This document shows positions 7,710-16,067 of a stretch of DNA of 64,000 bases, one piece after another. The DNA is from JAIWNK01 sp964453115 (GTDB taxonomy: Bacteria > Chloroflexota > Anaerolineae > Anaerolineales > Anaerolineaceae): contig CAYVRT010000018.1 in the NCBI GenBank assembly GCA_964453115.1, positions 1 through 64,000 of the forward strand, given 5' to 3'. The translations under genes and the position numbers were made by a program. Below the pieces are notes generated by a model. That model made no database searches. It was given only the letters and a program-made list of their open reading frames with translations, and was not told the DNA's origin. Numbering within the stretch: the first letter of the stretch is position 1; every line of letters begins with the position of its first letter.

Positions 7710-9033
7710 TCTCCGCTGTGTGGTCGGGCAAGGTGCTTTCCACATCCCGCACCGGGGGCACCAGATAGGCCAATAGCCCAACCAGCATTGCCAGCAGCCC
7801 AGCCACAAAAATAATCACCGCCATCCCTGAGCCAGGCCGGTTGCCAAACAACCCGCCCAGAAAGGCCGCCCAATGGTTTTCTGGCTGTTGCATCAGCGGC
7901 TCCATCCATCGGTCAGCAAAGCGCGCCCCCAGCCACATGCCCAACGGTGCAGTCACCTGGGCAATCATCCGCCGCACCGAAAACACCCGCCCCTGCACCG
8001 AGGGCTGGACTTTGCTTTGCCAGATGGCCTGATTGGAACTGTTGATCATCGGCACCACAAACGCGCCCAGGAAGGCACCCACATACCACAACACCATCCA
8101 ACGCACCCCCAGCCCATACAACCCGGCTCCCAGCAGGCCATACAAAATCCAACCGCGAAAGACACCATCCACCCTGCGGCGCGGCCCACCCCAGGCCGTC
8201 ACCAACACGCTCCCCAAAATGCCCCCCACCGCCGCCACCGATTGCGTGCTGCCAAGCAACAAGCTGTTGTTATCCGTCGCGGCCAAAATTACCGGGCTGT
8301 TGAGTGTTCCAGCCATCGAGCTGAGCAAATTTCCCCCAAAGAAAACCAGTTGCAGGCCCAACAAGCTGGGGCGCTGCGCGATAAAGCGAAAGCCATACAG
8401 CATATCCTGCCACAGGCTGCTCTTTTCCCCCTCCGCCTGAAGATTGCGCGTTTGCCGGGGAATGGCAACCAGCAGCAATGTCACAATTGCCAGAGAAAGG
8501 GTTGTCAGGTCAATCATCATAATCCCGCTAATATCCAGCACCCCAATCAATGCACTGGCAAGGATGGGCGCCAAGACACCGGCGCCCCATTCAGCCAGCG
8601 AAAGCATTCCACTGGCACGCGTATATTGCTCTTTTGGAATCATCAACGAGATGGCCGCCGAATAGGCCGGCCATTGAAACGATTGAAAAAATCCTGCAAA
8701 AGCCCCCGTTACATACAAATGCCAAATTTCCAAATGGCCGCTCCAATAGAGCGCCAGAATGATGAGCGTCGTCAGCCCGGTTGCCAGGTCGCTCAGCATC
8801 ATCGTCAGCTTGCGATTCCAGCGATCCACCAGCGCGCCGGTTAATGGAGCAAACAAAACCTGTGGCAAAAAACTGGCAATTGCCACACCCGCCAGGGCGG
8901 TTGCCTGCCCGGTCATCTTCCAGGCCCAAATCGTCAGTGCGAACCCGGTCATGGAAGAGCCAATCAGCGATAGCACCTGCCCAGCCCAAATCAGGGTAAA
9001 GGCACGCATTCCTTGTGGACGAGAAAGAGGCAT
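7690..9033 (-). CDS. Major facilitator superfamily permease
   Basis: 447 aa with about 11-12 hydrophobic segments. The loop-2 motif GALVDRWNRKLTMMLSD is the classic MFS signature between helices 2 and 3. The best match by style is the enterobactin/macrolide exporter-like branch (MFS_3), but the substrate cannot be assigned. An AGGAG site precedes the ATG. It is the last gene of a leftward run behind three LysM/M23 genes, separated by 17 bases from the nearest. Confidence 0.88.
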   Translation of the reverse strand: MPLSRPQGMRAFTLIWAGQVLSLIGSSMTGFALTIWAWKMTGQATALAGVAIASFLPQVLFAPLTGALVDRWNRKLTMMLSDLATGLTTLIILALYWSGHLEIWHLYVTGAFAGFFQSFQWPAYSAAISLMIPKEQYTRASGMLSLAEWGAGVLAPILASALIGVLDISGIMMIDLTTLSLAIVTLLLVAIPRQTRNLQAEGEKSSLWQDMLYGFRFIAQRPSLLGLQLVFFGGNLLSSMAGTLNSPVILAATDNNSLLLGSTQSVAAVGGILGSVLVTAWGGPRRRVDGVFRGWILYGLLGAGLYGLGVRWMVLWYVGAFLGAFVVPMINSSNQAIWQSKVQPSVQGRVFSVRRMIAQVTAPLGMWLGARFADRWMEPLMQQPENHWAAFLGGLFGNRPGSGMAVIIFVAGLLAMLVGLLAYLVPPVRDVESTLPDHTAEISPPGA

Positions 9034-9050
9034 CTTGGAACTCCTGTAAA

Positions 9051-10607
9051 TTATGGCTGTGCACCAGCCAGAATGACACTCTGCGACCCCGCCCCAACCG
9101 AGGCCGTCACAACCTGCCCATAACGCACCAGATTGCCTTCATAAGCCACTGCGCCATCACGTGCCACCCAGCCTTCCAGGTTAAATGGCACCATGCCGCC
9201 CGCCAGAATCCATTCCCCATTGTATTTACGGGCAATGTGAACATGCGTACCGGTTGAGACTCCACCCTCACACGAAGGCAGCCCCAATGGGTCTCCGGCT
9301 CTCACCACCGTTCCTTCTCGAACCAGGCTAGCCTGTGACAGATGCAGGTAGAACACCGTCCAGCCAGTTCGTTCATCGCCATCCCCATCCAAATCCAGCA
9401 CCAGCGAAGCAATGCCGGTACGCGCCACCACACCATCCGCCACAGCCCGTGCCCATTCCTGGGTTGGCGCACAGCCAGCCTGCAAGCCGGGAGGAGCAAA
9501 ATCCAGCGCGGCAAACGGAGCGCCCTTGCCCCAACCAGTGTGCGGCCCGCCGGTAAACGCCCAGCGCTTGCCAGCTTCAAAGGGCAGGCGAAAGCCCGGT
9601 TGCTGCAAGCTGCCCGGAATGGGGAACTGCACAAGCGGGTCGGCCCAGGGGTCCCCAAACAGATGCGTATACGTTGCCTGAAAACCTTCGCTGCCAATGG
9701 CATACTCATACGCAGCGCCATCCAGCAATTGACAGAAATAGGCCTGCAAAGCCACGGTCGCAGCGTTCTGCCAGGGGTCCGGGCGCTCAAGGCGGCCATC
9801 CAAATGCTCCAAAGTTGTCAGCTTGCCGGCGCGCCAGTCATAGTAGCCATTATTGAGCTGATTGGCCACCCAAATCAATTGCATCTCCAGCCCGGCATGG
9901 GTTGAATCGCGGTAGCCAAGCAGATACCCGCTAGCTGCGCTATCTGGCATATCCGGGTTTGTTAATGCGCCGGTCTGATATTCCAAAAGCGCCAACAACA
10001 AGCGCGGGCTGATGCTGTAATTGGTTGCAATGTAATCCACCATTTCACCGCCGCGCCGCGTCTGCTCGCCCATATAGGTTGAATAGTCCTTCAGCCAACC
10101 GGGCTGCTGCCGGACAAATTCCGCTGCATCGAAACCTGTTTGTGCTGGCCCATTCACAAACCAGCCATCGGGCAAAATCTGGTGCGGGTTGCCCCATAAC
10201 GCCTGATAATAAATGGGCATCTTCATCGGCATTCCAGGCGGCATGGTCGTTGCATCGGCTGGAATGAAGGAATTGGCCTCCAAAATTTGCGCAACGGTCG
10301 TGTTAAAGCGCACAGCCAGCGCCGGCAAAGTGTCACCCGTCTGTGCGGTATAGTCCACCAGCGTGCCGGGCAAGTAAGGCGGACGGGTTGGATAGGCCGT
10401 TGGCTGCTTCAATTCTGGCGTCGGGCTGGGGGTAAGTCCCGGCAGCGTTAAAAACTGGGCCGGTTGAGGAGCGCAGGCAGACAGGCTGAAAACCAGCCAA
10501 ACCAGCACCAACCCCACCCGCCGGGCAAGATTCCTCCGGCTAGGGTGCAGCCGGGCGCGTAACCAATGTTCGATAATCTCCATAAACCGAGGCCTCTGCG
10601 ACTTCAT
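9051..10607 (-). CDS. LysM/M23 lipoprotein, copy 1
   Basis: 518 aa from the longest start. The N-terminus has a basic stretch, a hydrophobic segment and a lipobox-like LSAC, so it should be a membrane-anchored, outward-facing lipoprotein. A LysM domain (about 85-135, VDYTAQTGDTLPALAVRFNT) is followed by a central helical region with SPRLLLALLEYQTGA, and then an M23-like domain (about 355-480) ending in GTHVHIARKYNGEW. The expected HxxxD is replaced: Phe stands where the first His should be (FAALDFAP), while GGPH upstream is conserved. The start is uncertain: 10607, 10583 or the GTG at 10517. The two longer choices overlap the preceding gene. Confidence 0.85.
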   Translation of the reverse strand: MKSQRPRFMEIIEHWLRARLHPSRRNLARRVGLVLVWLVFSLSACAPQPAQFLTLPGLTPSPTPELKQPTAYPTRPPYLPGTLVDYTAQTGDTLPALAVRFNTTVAQILEANSFIPADATTMPPGMPMKMPIYYQALWGNPHQILPDGWFVNGPAQTGFDAAEFVRQQPGWLKDYSTYMGEQTRRGGEMVDYIATNYSISPRLLLALLEYQTGALTNPDMPDSAASGYLLGYRDSTHAGLEMQLIWVANQLNNGYYDWRAGKLTTLEHLDGRLERPDPWQNAATVALQAYFCQLLDGAAYEYAIGSEGFQATYTHLFGDPWADPLVQFPIPGSLQQPGFRLPFEAGKRWAFTGGPHTGWGKGAPFAALDFAPPGLQAGCAPTQEWARAVADGVVARTGIASLVLDLDGDGDERTGWTVFYLHLSQASLVREGTVVRAGDPLGLPSCEGGVSTGTHVHIARKYNGEWILAGGMVPFNLEGWVARDGAVAYEGNLVRYGQVVTASVGAGSQSVILAGAQP

Positions 10608-12162
10608 CGCCGCGGGTCATTGTACCTTCATACGGCTTGGCGCCGTTGTGTGCCATCCAACCGCTCAACACAAAGGGCAGCGGCCCGGCGGTTGGAATCC
10701 ACTCGCCATTGTACTTGCGAGCGATATGCACGTGTGTGCCGGTTGCGCGCCCCCCCTCACAGGAGGGGTGTCCTATTTTACCATCTTGATCCACCCAATC
10801 GCCAACTGAAACCTTATCGCGCGTGGCAATGTGCATGTAGAGAATCACCCAGCCAGTCTGCTCGTAACCATCACCGTCCAAATCCACCACCACCACACCG
10901 GTGCTTGTGCGCACCACCCGCCCCGGCGCAACCGCCGTAACCCATTTCTGGCTGGTGTAACAACCGTTCTGGTCTTCGTTTGGCGCCAGGTCAATGGCAC
11001 CCATGACACTATCATTGCTCCACACCGCATGTGGCCCGCCAGTCAGGGCCCAGGTTTGCCCCGGCCCAAACGGCAATTGCAGTTCCGGTTGGGTCAGGAA
11101 AGGTGGAAGGAGCGGCTCCACCGTCTGCGCCCGCGTCCAGGGGTCATCGAACATGCGTGTATAGAAGGCCAGAAAATTCTCCGAGCTATACAGCGCTTGC
11201 GCCCAGCGCGGCTGATCGTAGACCTGGGCAAAATAGTAACTAAGCGCCGCAGTGCCAGCATTGATGCGCGGAGCAAGCCGAATGCGTTGTTTATCTTTGG
11301 TCTGCACTTGCAGCACCGAGCCATCGCGCCAGCCATAATAGCCCACCCCCAGCTTCTGACACGCCCAGGCCAGCTGTTTATACAGCCCCTTATGGTCCAG
11401 GCTGACATAGCCCAACGGATAATCCGTTTCCACCAGGCTACGCGGCTGCCCGGTTACCCAACCGCTTTGATATTCAAGCAAGGCAATCAGCAAGCGCGGG
11501 TTGCAGGAATTTTCAGTCGCCACGCGTTGCACAACCCGCGCCGCGTCATACATGCCATCTTCCATCGGCTGTGTATAGCTTGCCAGATAGCCATTCGTCT
11601 GTGCAATGTAGGCGCGCACATCAAAATCCACCGCAGAAGGTGAATAGACAATTTCACTATCAGGCAGCAACAACTCCTCTGGGCCGGTTTCGTCCAAAAC
11701 ATCCGGGATTAGCAACAACATATCCAGTGGCAAGAAAACCGTTGCCGGCAAGGATAGGTCGGCAGAGCCAATCGTCTCAGGCGGCACGCCAAAGCGCGCC
11801 GCCACCGCCGGCAAGGTATCATTCGGCTGCGTGTAATACAAAATGGGTGGGCGGGGAGTTAAAACAACCGTCGGTGTCGCCTGGTCGAGAGGCGTGCCGG
11901 GCAAAATGGTTGGGGGACTGGTGCGAACAAACACTTGCGGCGTACCGGAGATGTGCGTGGGCGTCCAGACCGGCGGGTTGGCCTGCACTGTTGCCTGTGC
12001 GCACCCCGTCAGCCACAGCAAGAGCATCAACCCCGCCAGGGCAGCGCGCCTAGCGTTGAATTTGACTTTCGGGGACAAAGCGATCCCATGCTTCAACAAT
12101 CTCTTCTCCGCGTACCAGCATTCCATCATAAGCCCTGCCAGCAGATTGCGCCACCCAGCCAT
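10540..12162 (-). CDS. LysM/M23 lipoprotein, copy 2
   Basis: 540 aa if started at 12162; later starts at 12129 or 12078 (TTG) reduce a 113-base overlap with the previous gene. The hydrophobic stretch LAGLMLLLWLTGC is a lipobox signal. It has the same domain order as its neighbours: LysM (ILYYTQPNDTLPAVAARFG), the helical SCNPRLLIALLEYQSGW region, then an M23-like domain with GGPHAVW, GAIDLAP, VDLDGDGYEQTGW and GTHVHIARKYNGEW. The canonical first zinc His of M23 is Met here. It probably acts on, or scaffolds at, the cell wall. The tandem copies suggest recent duplication with divergence. Confidence 0.85.
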   Translation of the reverse strand: MAGWRNLLAGLMMECWYAEKRLLKHGIALSPKVKFNARRAALAGLMLLLWLTGCAQATVQANPPVWTPTHISGTPQVFVRTSPPTILPGTPLDQATPTVVLTPRPPILYYTQPNDTLPAVAARFGVPPETIGSADLSLPATVFLPLDMLLLIPDVLDETGPEELLLPDSEIVYSPSAVDFDVRAYIAQTNGYLASYTQPMEDGMYDAARVVQRVATENSCNPRLLIALLEYQSGWVTGQPRSLVETDYPLGYVSLDHKGLYKQLAWACQKLGVGYYGWRDGSVLQVQTKDKQRIRLAPRINAGTAALSYYFAQVYDQPRWAQALYSSENFLAFYTRMFDDPWTRAQTVEPLLPPFLTQPELQLPFGPGQTWALTGGPHAVWSNDSVMGAIDLAPNEDQNGCYTSQKWVTAVAPGRVVRTSTGVVVVDLDGDGYEQTGWVILYMHIATRDKVSVGDWVDQDGKIGHPSCEGGRATGTHVHIARKYNGEWIPTAGPLPFVLSGWMAHNGAKPYEGTMTRGDEVAEASVYGDYRTLVTRPAAP

Positions 12163-13552
12163 CCATCACAAATGGCAGCGCACCATCCGCAGAAACCCAC
12201 TCCCCATTATACCTTCTTGCAATGTGAACGTGTGTAGCATTCGAAACCCCGCCAGCACAGGAAGGATGCCCAATCCGCTCCCCGGCCTGGACGCGTTTTC
12301 CAATTGCCACACGCTCAAATTCATCCACATGCAGGTAAAAGATGCTCCAACCGGTTTGCTCGCTGCCATCGCCATCCAGATCCAGAATGACGATACCATC
12401 CCCGACAAAGGTAATCACGCCATCCGCCACAGCAGTCAACCAGTATTTCGAAACCACACAGCCTTGCGGCTCTCCAGGGGGCGCAAAATCGAGTGCGGCC
12501 CAGGCTGTGCCATCGGCCCAACCACCATGCGGGCCGCCCGTGAACGACCAGGTCTCGCCAGCCGCAAATGGCAATTGCAAAATCGGCTGCTGCAGGCCGG
12601 AGGGAATGAGCGGCTCAAACGCAAAATCAAATGGATAGCCAAATAATGCCTCAAACGTTGCAAACAGCCCTTGCTGCGAAACCGCCCGCTGCCAATCCGC
12701 ATGACCATACAACAAGCCGAAGAAATACTGCACCCCAGCGGTGCCAGCATTGATGACAGGTGAAGGCGGCACCACCGAACCATCCGCCAGCAGCCAGCCA
12801 GAAACTGCCTCAATTCGCCACAGATAATAGCCGCGGCACAAATTGTTGGCCGCCCACGAAAGCTGCCGATACAGCCCCGCTGACCAGGGGTTGTGAAAGC
12901 CGAGCGGAAAATCATCCAGGGGGCCGCGTTGTGTCACCCAGCCGCTTTGATATTCCAGCACAGCCAGCAGCAAGCGCGGGCTAACACTGTTCTCGCGCGC
13001 CACGCGCTCCACAATTTGCGCACCGCTCAGCACCCGGTCATCCACCACCTCGCTATAACCAACCAGACGGCCATTCTGCCGCCGGATAAAATCATCCAGC
13101 GCGAACTGCGCCGCCGAAGGGCCATACACCAGCTCCGAATCGGGAATGATTTTAAAATCCGGGCCATCCTGCCCGCGCGGTGGCGGAGGGATCACCAACA
13201 CCTGCCCCACTTCAAGCAAATTGGGGTTCGCAATTCCGTTGGCTTCGCTCAAGGCCTGCACATCCACACCATAGCTGAGCGCAATCGCCGCTAGCGTATC
13301 TCCTGGTTGAACAGTGTAAGTCACGGTTTCACTGCGGGCCGAGGGCAGGTCATGCGGTGCATCAGGCGTTGGCGTCCAGCGCGGCCCAGGCGGACGCACT
13401 GTCAATTGCGGCGTGCTGCCAACTGGCACTTGCACCTGCGGTGTGATGTACCAAATGGGGGTTGTCTGTGCACCGCGCGTGCAACCAACAGCCAGCACCA
13501 GCAAGACCCCCACCAGGATCAGCAATGCCGATCGCTTTTTCTGCAATCTCAT
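12050..13552 (-). CDS. LysM/M23 lipoprotein, copy 3
   Basis: 500 aa from the ATG at 13552 (a TTG at 13546 has better spacing from the GGGAGG site). MRLQKKRSALLILVGVLLVLAVGC in pieces shows a basic n-region, hydrophobic core and lipobox Cys. LysM is the clearest of the three (YTVQPGDTLAAIALSYGV). The M23-like domain has TGGPHGGW, AALDFAP, LDLDGDGSEQTGW and ATHVHIARRYNGEW. It is the first of the three copies in transcription order and lies behind ino1, from which a 12-bp hairpin separates it. Function is inferred as peptidoglycan binding plus hydrolysis. Confidence 0.88.
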   Translation of the reverse strand: MRLQKKRSALLILVGVLLVLAVGCTRGAQTTPIWYITPQVQVPVGSTPQLTVRPPGPRWTPTPDAPHDLPSARSETVTYTVQPGDTLAAIALSYGVDVQALSEANGIANPNLLEVGQVLVIPPPPRGQDGPDFKIIPDSELVYGPSAAQFALDDFIRRQNGRLVGYSEVVDDRVLSGAQIVERVARENSVSPRLLLAVLEYQSGWVTQRGPLDDFPLGFHNPWSAGLYRQLSWAANNLCRGYYLWRIEAVSGWLLADGSVVPPSPVINAGTAGVQYFFGLLYGHADWQRAVSQQGLFATFEALFGYPFDFAFEPLIPSGLQQPILQLPFAAGETWSFTGGPHGGWADGTAWAALDFAPPGEPQGCVVSKYWLTAVADGVITFVGDGIVILDLDGDGSEQTGWSIFYLHVDEFERVAIGKRVQAGERIGHPSCAGGVSNATHVHIARRYNGEWVSADGALPFVMDGWVAQSAGRAYDGMLVRGEEIVEAWDRFVPESQIQR

Positions 13553-13562
13553 CCTCCCAACC

Positions 13563-13596
13563 CTGTGTGCAGGCCCCGAATGGAGCCTGCACACAG
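13563..13596. repeat. 12-bp inverted repeat between ino1 and the LysM genes
   Basis: Perfect arms CTGTGTGCAGGC (13563-13574) and GCCTGCACACAG (13585-13596) enclose a 10-base loop. It lies 12 bases past the ino1 stop and just upstream of the next ribosome site. It has no T-run on either strand, so it may be an attenuator, a processing site or a Rho-independent-like pause, not a standard terminator. Confidence 0.65.
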
Positions 13597-13608
13597 AACA
13601 AATCCAGG

Positions 13609-14691
13609 TTAGTTCTTTTCGCCGCGAATGTAGGCTTCCGTCATCTCGCGTGCCGCATCATCCTTAAACTGCCGGGGCGGCGTCTTCATAAAGTATGAAG
13701 CCGGACCATACAACGGGCCAGCAATGCCGCGCTCAAGCGCAAGCTTAATGCAGCGGATGGCATCAATCACCACACCAGCCGAATTGGGCGAATCCCACAC
13801 TTCCAGTTTGGCCTCCAGGTTCAATGGTACCTCGCCAAAGGTCGTGCCTTCCATGCGCACATAGCACCACTTACGGTCTGTCAACCACGGCACATAGTCG
13901 CTTGGCCCAACATGAATATCCGATTCCGGCAGCGTGTAGGGCAACATGCTCGTCACAGCACCCGTCTTGGAAATTTTCTTCGATTCCAAACGTTCGCGCT
14001 CCAACATGTTCAAGAAGTCGGTATTACCGCCAAAGTTCAGTTGATAGGTACGGTCGAGGCGCACCCCGCGATCCACAAACAGGCTGGTCAAAACACGATG
14101 CAGAATTGTGGCCCCCACCTGACTCTTGATATCATCGCCAATGATTGGCAAGCCGCGCTGCCGGAATCGGTCGGCCCAATACTCCGAGCTGGCGATGAAA
14201 ACTGGAATGGCATTGATGAAGCCGCAGCCTGCTTCCAGCACCTGCTCCACATACCACTTGGTTGCCATCTCCGAACCGACTGGCAGATAGCTGACGACCA
14301 CATCGGTGCGCGTCTCTTTCAAGACACGCACAATGTCCGCCGTCGGGCCAGGCGCTTTCTTCACCACCTGCGACAGATATTTGCCCAGGCCATCATGCGT
14401 CATGCCGCGCTGGACTGGCACATTCATAAATGGCACCTGACAGAACTTGTAGGTGTTATTGGGGTAGGCATAGATGGCCTCTGATAGGTCTTTGCCCACT
14501 TTGGTTTCCACGACATCGAAAGCCGCACTAAACTCAACATCGCGCACATGATACCCACCCAGGTTGACATGCATCAAACCAGGGATGCGATCGGTGTCTG
14601 CAGCGTCTTTGTAAAAATGGACGCCTTGCACCAACGACGAGGCGCAGTTGCCTACGCCAATGATAGCGACACGTACTTTTTTCTCACTCAT
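13609..14691 (-). CDS. ino1: Inositol-3-phosphate synthase
   Basis: 360 aa. The enzyme converts glucose 6-phosphate to 1D-myo-inositol 3-phosphate with NAD+, the first step to inositol lipids and related solutes. The N-terminus has the NAD-binding GVGNCASSLVQG. The conserved central stretches VSYLPVGSEMATKWYVEQ, INAIPVFIAS, GDDIKSQVGATI and LNFGGNTDFLNM are all present. Length fits the short actinobacterial/archaeal type rather than the roughly 500-aa eukaryotic type. A GGAGAG site precedes the ATG. It heads the leftward run and shares a 95-base divergent gap with a histidine kinase gene. Confidence 0.95.
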   Translation of the reverse strand: MSEKKVRVAIIGVGNCASSLVQGVHFYKDAADTDRIPGLMHVNLGGYHVRDVEFSAAFDVVETKVGKDLSEAIYAYPNNTYKFCQVPFMNVPVQRGMTHDGLGKYLSQVVKKAPGPTADIVRVLKETRTDVVVSYLPVGSEMATKWYVEQVLEAGCGFINAIPVFIASSEYWADRFRQRGLPIIGDDIKSQVGATILHRVLTSLFVDRGVRLDRTYQLNFGGNTDFLNMLERERLESKKISKTGAVTSMLPYTLPESDIHVGPSDYVPWLTDRKWCYVRMEGTTFGEVPLNLEAKLEVWDSPNSAGVVIDAIRCIKLALERGIAGPLYGPASYFMKTPPRQFKDDAAREMTEAYIRGEKN

Positions 14692-14743
14692 ACTTCTCTC
14701 CTAACAAAACGGGTCTCCTTATGGGATTGTTTTTGACCGTCTA

Positions 14744-14752
14744 TGCTATAAT
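14744..14752 (+). promoter_or_regulatory. Extended -10 promoter of the GAF histidine kinase
   Basis: TGCTATAAT gives an extended -10 with a perfect hexamer. TTGACC lies 8 bases upstream, too close for a standard -35. Expected transcription start is near 14759, leaving a leader of about 28 bases. Confidence 0.6.
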
Positions 14753-14786
14753 CCATATATCTCGCAAAAGAGAATGTGTGGATTGC

Positions 14787-16067
14787 ATGGGCGTCGAATA
14801 CTCTGATTATACTCGCCGACTCGAACGTTTGCTGGAGGTTTGCCGAATTTTAAGCGCAAATCTCGAAATTGAACCGTTGCTGCAATCCATTGTGGAGATG
14901 TCCTCCGAGCTAACCGGCAGCACAGCCAGCTACATTCTGATTTATGACGAAGAGGGCCCCTGCCTGCGGCATGTTGCCGGCCCCTGGCACCAAATGGAAG
15001 TGCTGCAAACGCTGGCTGTTCCGCTCGAACGCAGCATTCTCGGCTGGGTTTATAGCCACAACGAACCGCGCGTCGTCCAGGCCGGCGAAGATCACCGCCT
15101 CTACCTGGCGCTCAAGCGCGAGCTGGGCAGCGAAACGGCCTCCGTCCTGGCTGTGCCAATGGCCTTTCGCGGCACCACGATTGGCGTTTTTGCTGCGGCC
15201 AACAAAGCCCGTGACTATACCGAACAAGACCTGACCATCCTCGAAACGCTTGCCTCACAGGCTGTCATTGCCATTCGCAATGAAAAATGGCTCGGCGAGG
15301 CCAAAGCCGCCTACGAAAAGGCCATGGAACTGGACCGCATGAAGCGCGATTTCATCGCCATCGTCTCGCATGAACTACGCACCCCGCTCGGCGTCGTCCT
15401 GGGCCATGCCTCATTGCTGGCCGAAACCTGCAACCCCGAAGAAAAAGCCGACCTGGATACAATCGTGCGCAATGCACTCCGGCTGCGAGAAATTATTCAG
15501 GACTTTGCCGACCTGGATAAATTTGAGCGCGGGTTTGGCAAACTAGACCGAAAGCCAGTGGATCTGAGCGAGTTGGTGCGCAAAACTGCGGCACTGTTTG
15601 ATGACCTGGCAAAAGATCATCAGGTGGAAATGCTCATCCAGGCCCCCAAGGCGCGGCTGATGGTGGAAGGCGATGCCGATAAAATTGCCATTGCCCTGCG
15701 CAACCTGATTAAAAACGCCATCACCTTCACCGACCCCGGCGGGCGGGTGATGGTGGGCGTGGAAGCCATCCCTGGATACGTCAAAGTCACAGTTTTGGAT
15801 ACCGGCATTGGCATTCCACCCGAAGAGCAGGAAAAAATCTTCCAGCGTTTCTACCAGGTGGAAAAGCACATGACCCGCCGGCATGGTGGGCTGGGAGTCG
15901 GCCTTTCGATTGCCAAAGAATTGATTGAACTACACAGCGGGCGCATCTGGGTCGAAAGCGAAGAAGGCGTTGGCAGCCGCTTCCTGTTTGCTTTGCCGCT
16001 CAACCGTGCCCAGGCCTCCGCCGCCGGGCGGGTCTTCCAGGGGGAAGGGAAAAAGTCCTCCGGTTAA
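14787..16067 (+). CDS. GAF-domain sensor histidine kinase
   Basis: 426 aa from ATG 14787, chosen because the promoter lies inside any longer reading frame. A GAF sensor domain (about 15-170) is followed by a short linker helix, HisKA with the phospho-acceptor in FIAIVSHELRTPLG, and HATPase_c with the N box (NLIKNAITF), DTGIGIPPEEQEKIF and GVGLSIAKELIELH. There are no transmembrane segments, so it is a soluble kinase sensing an intracellular signal. No response regulator is adjacent. Its 3' end overlaps the convergent ABC permease gene by four bases. Confidence 0.93.
   Translation: MGVEYSDYTRRLERLLEVCRILSANLEIEPLLQSIVEMSSELTGSTASYILIYDEEGPCLRHVAGPWHQMEVLQTLAVPLERSILGWVYSHNEPRVVQAGEDHRLYLALKRELGSETASVLAVPMAFRGTTIGVFAAANKARDYTEQDLTILETLASQAVIAIRNEKWLGEAKAAYEKAMELDRMKRDFIAIVSHELRTPLGVVLGHASLLAETCNPEEKADLDTIVRNALRLREIIQDFADLDKFERGFGKLDRKPVDLSELVRKTAALFDDLAKDHQVEMLIQAPKARLMVEGDADKIAIALRNLIKNAITFTDPGGRVMVGVEAIPGYVKVTVLDTGIGIPPEEQEKIFQRFYQVEKHMTRRHGGLGVGLSIAKELIELHSGRIWVESEEGVGSRFLFALPLNRAQASAAGRVFQGEGKKSSG

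Noticed and set aside
14733..14752. TTGACC plus TATAAT as a standard sigma-70 promoter
   Set aside because: The spacing is only 8 bases; the TG extension explains the site better.
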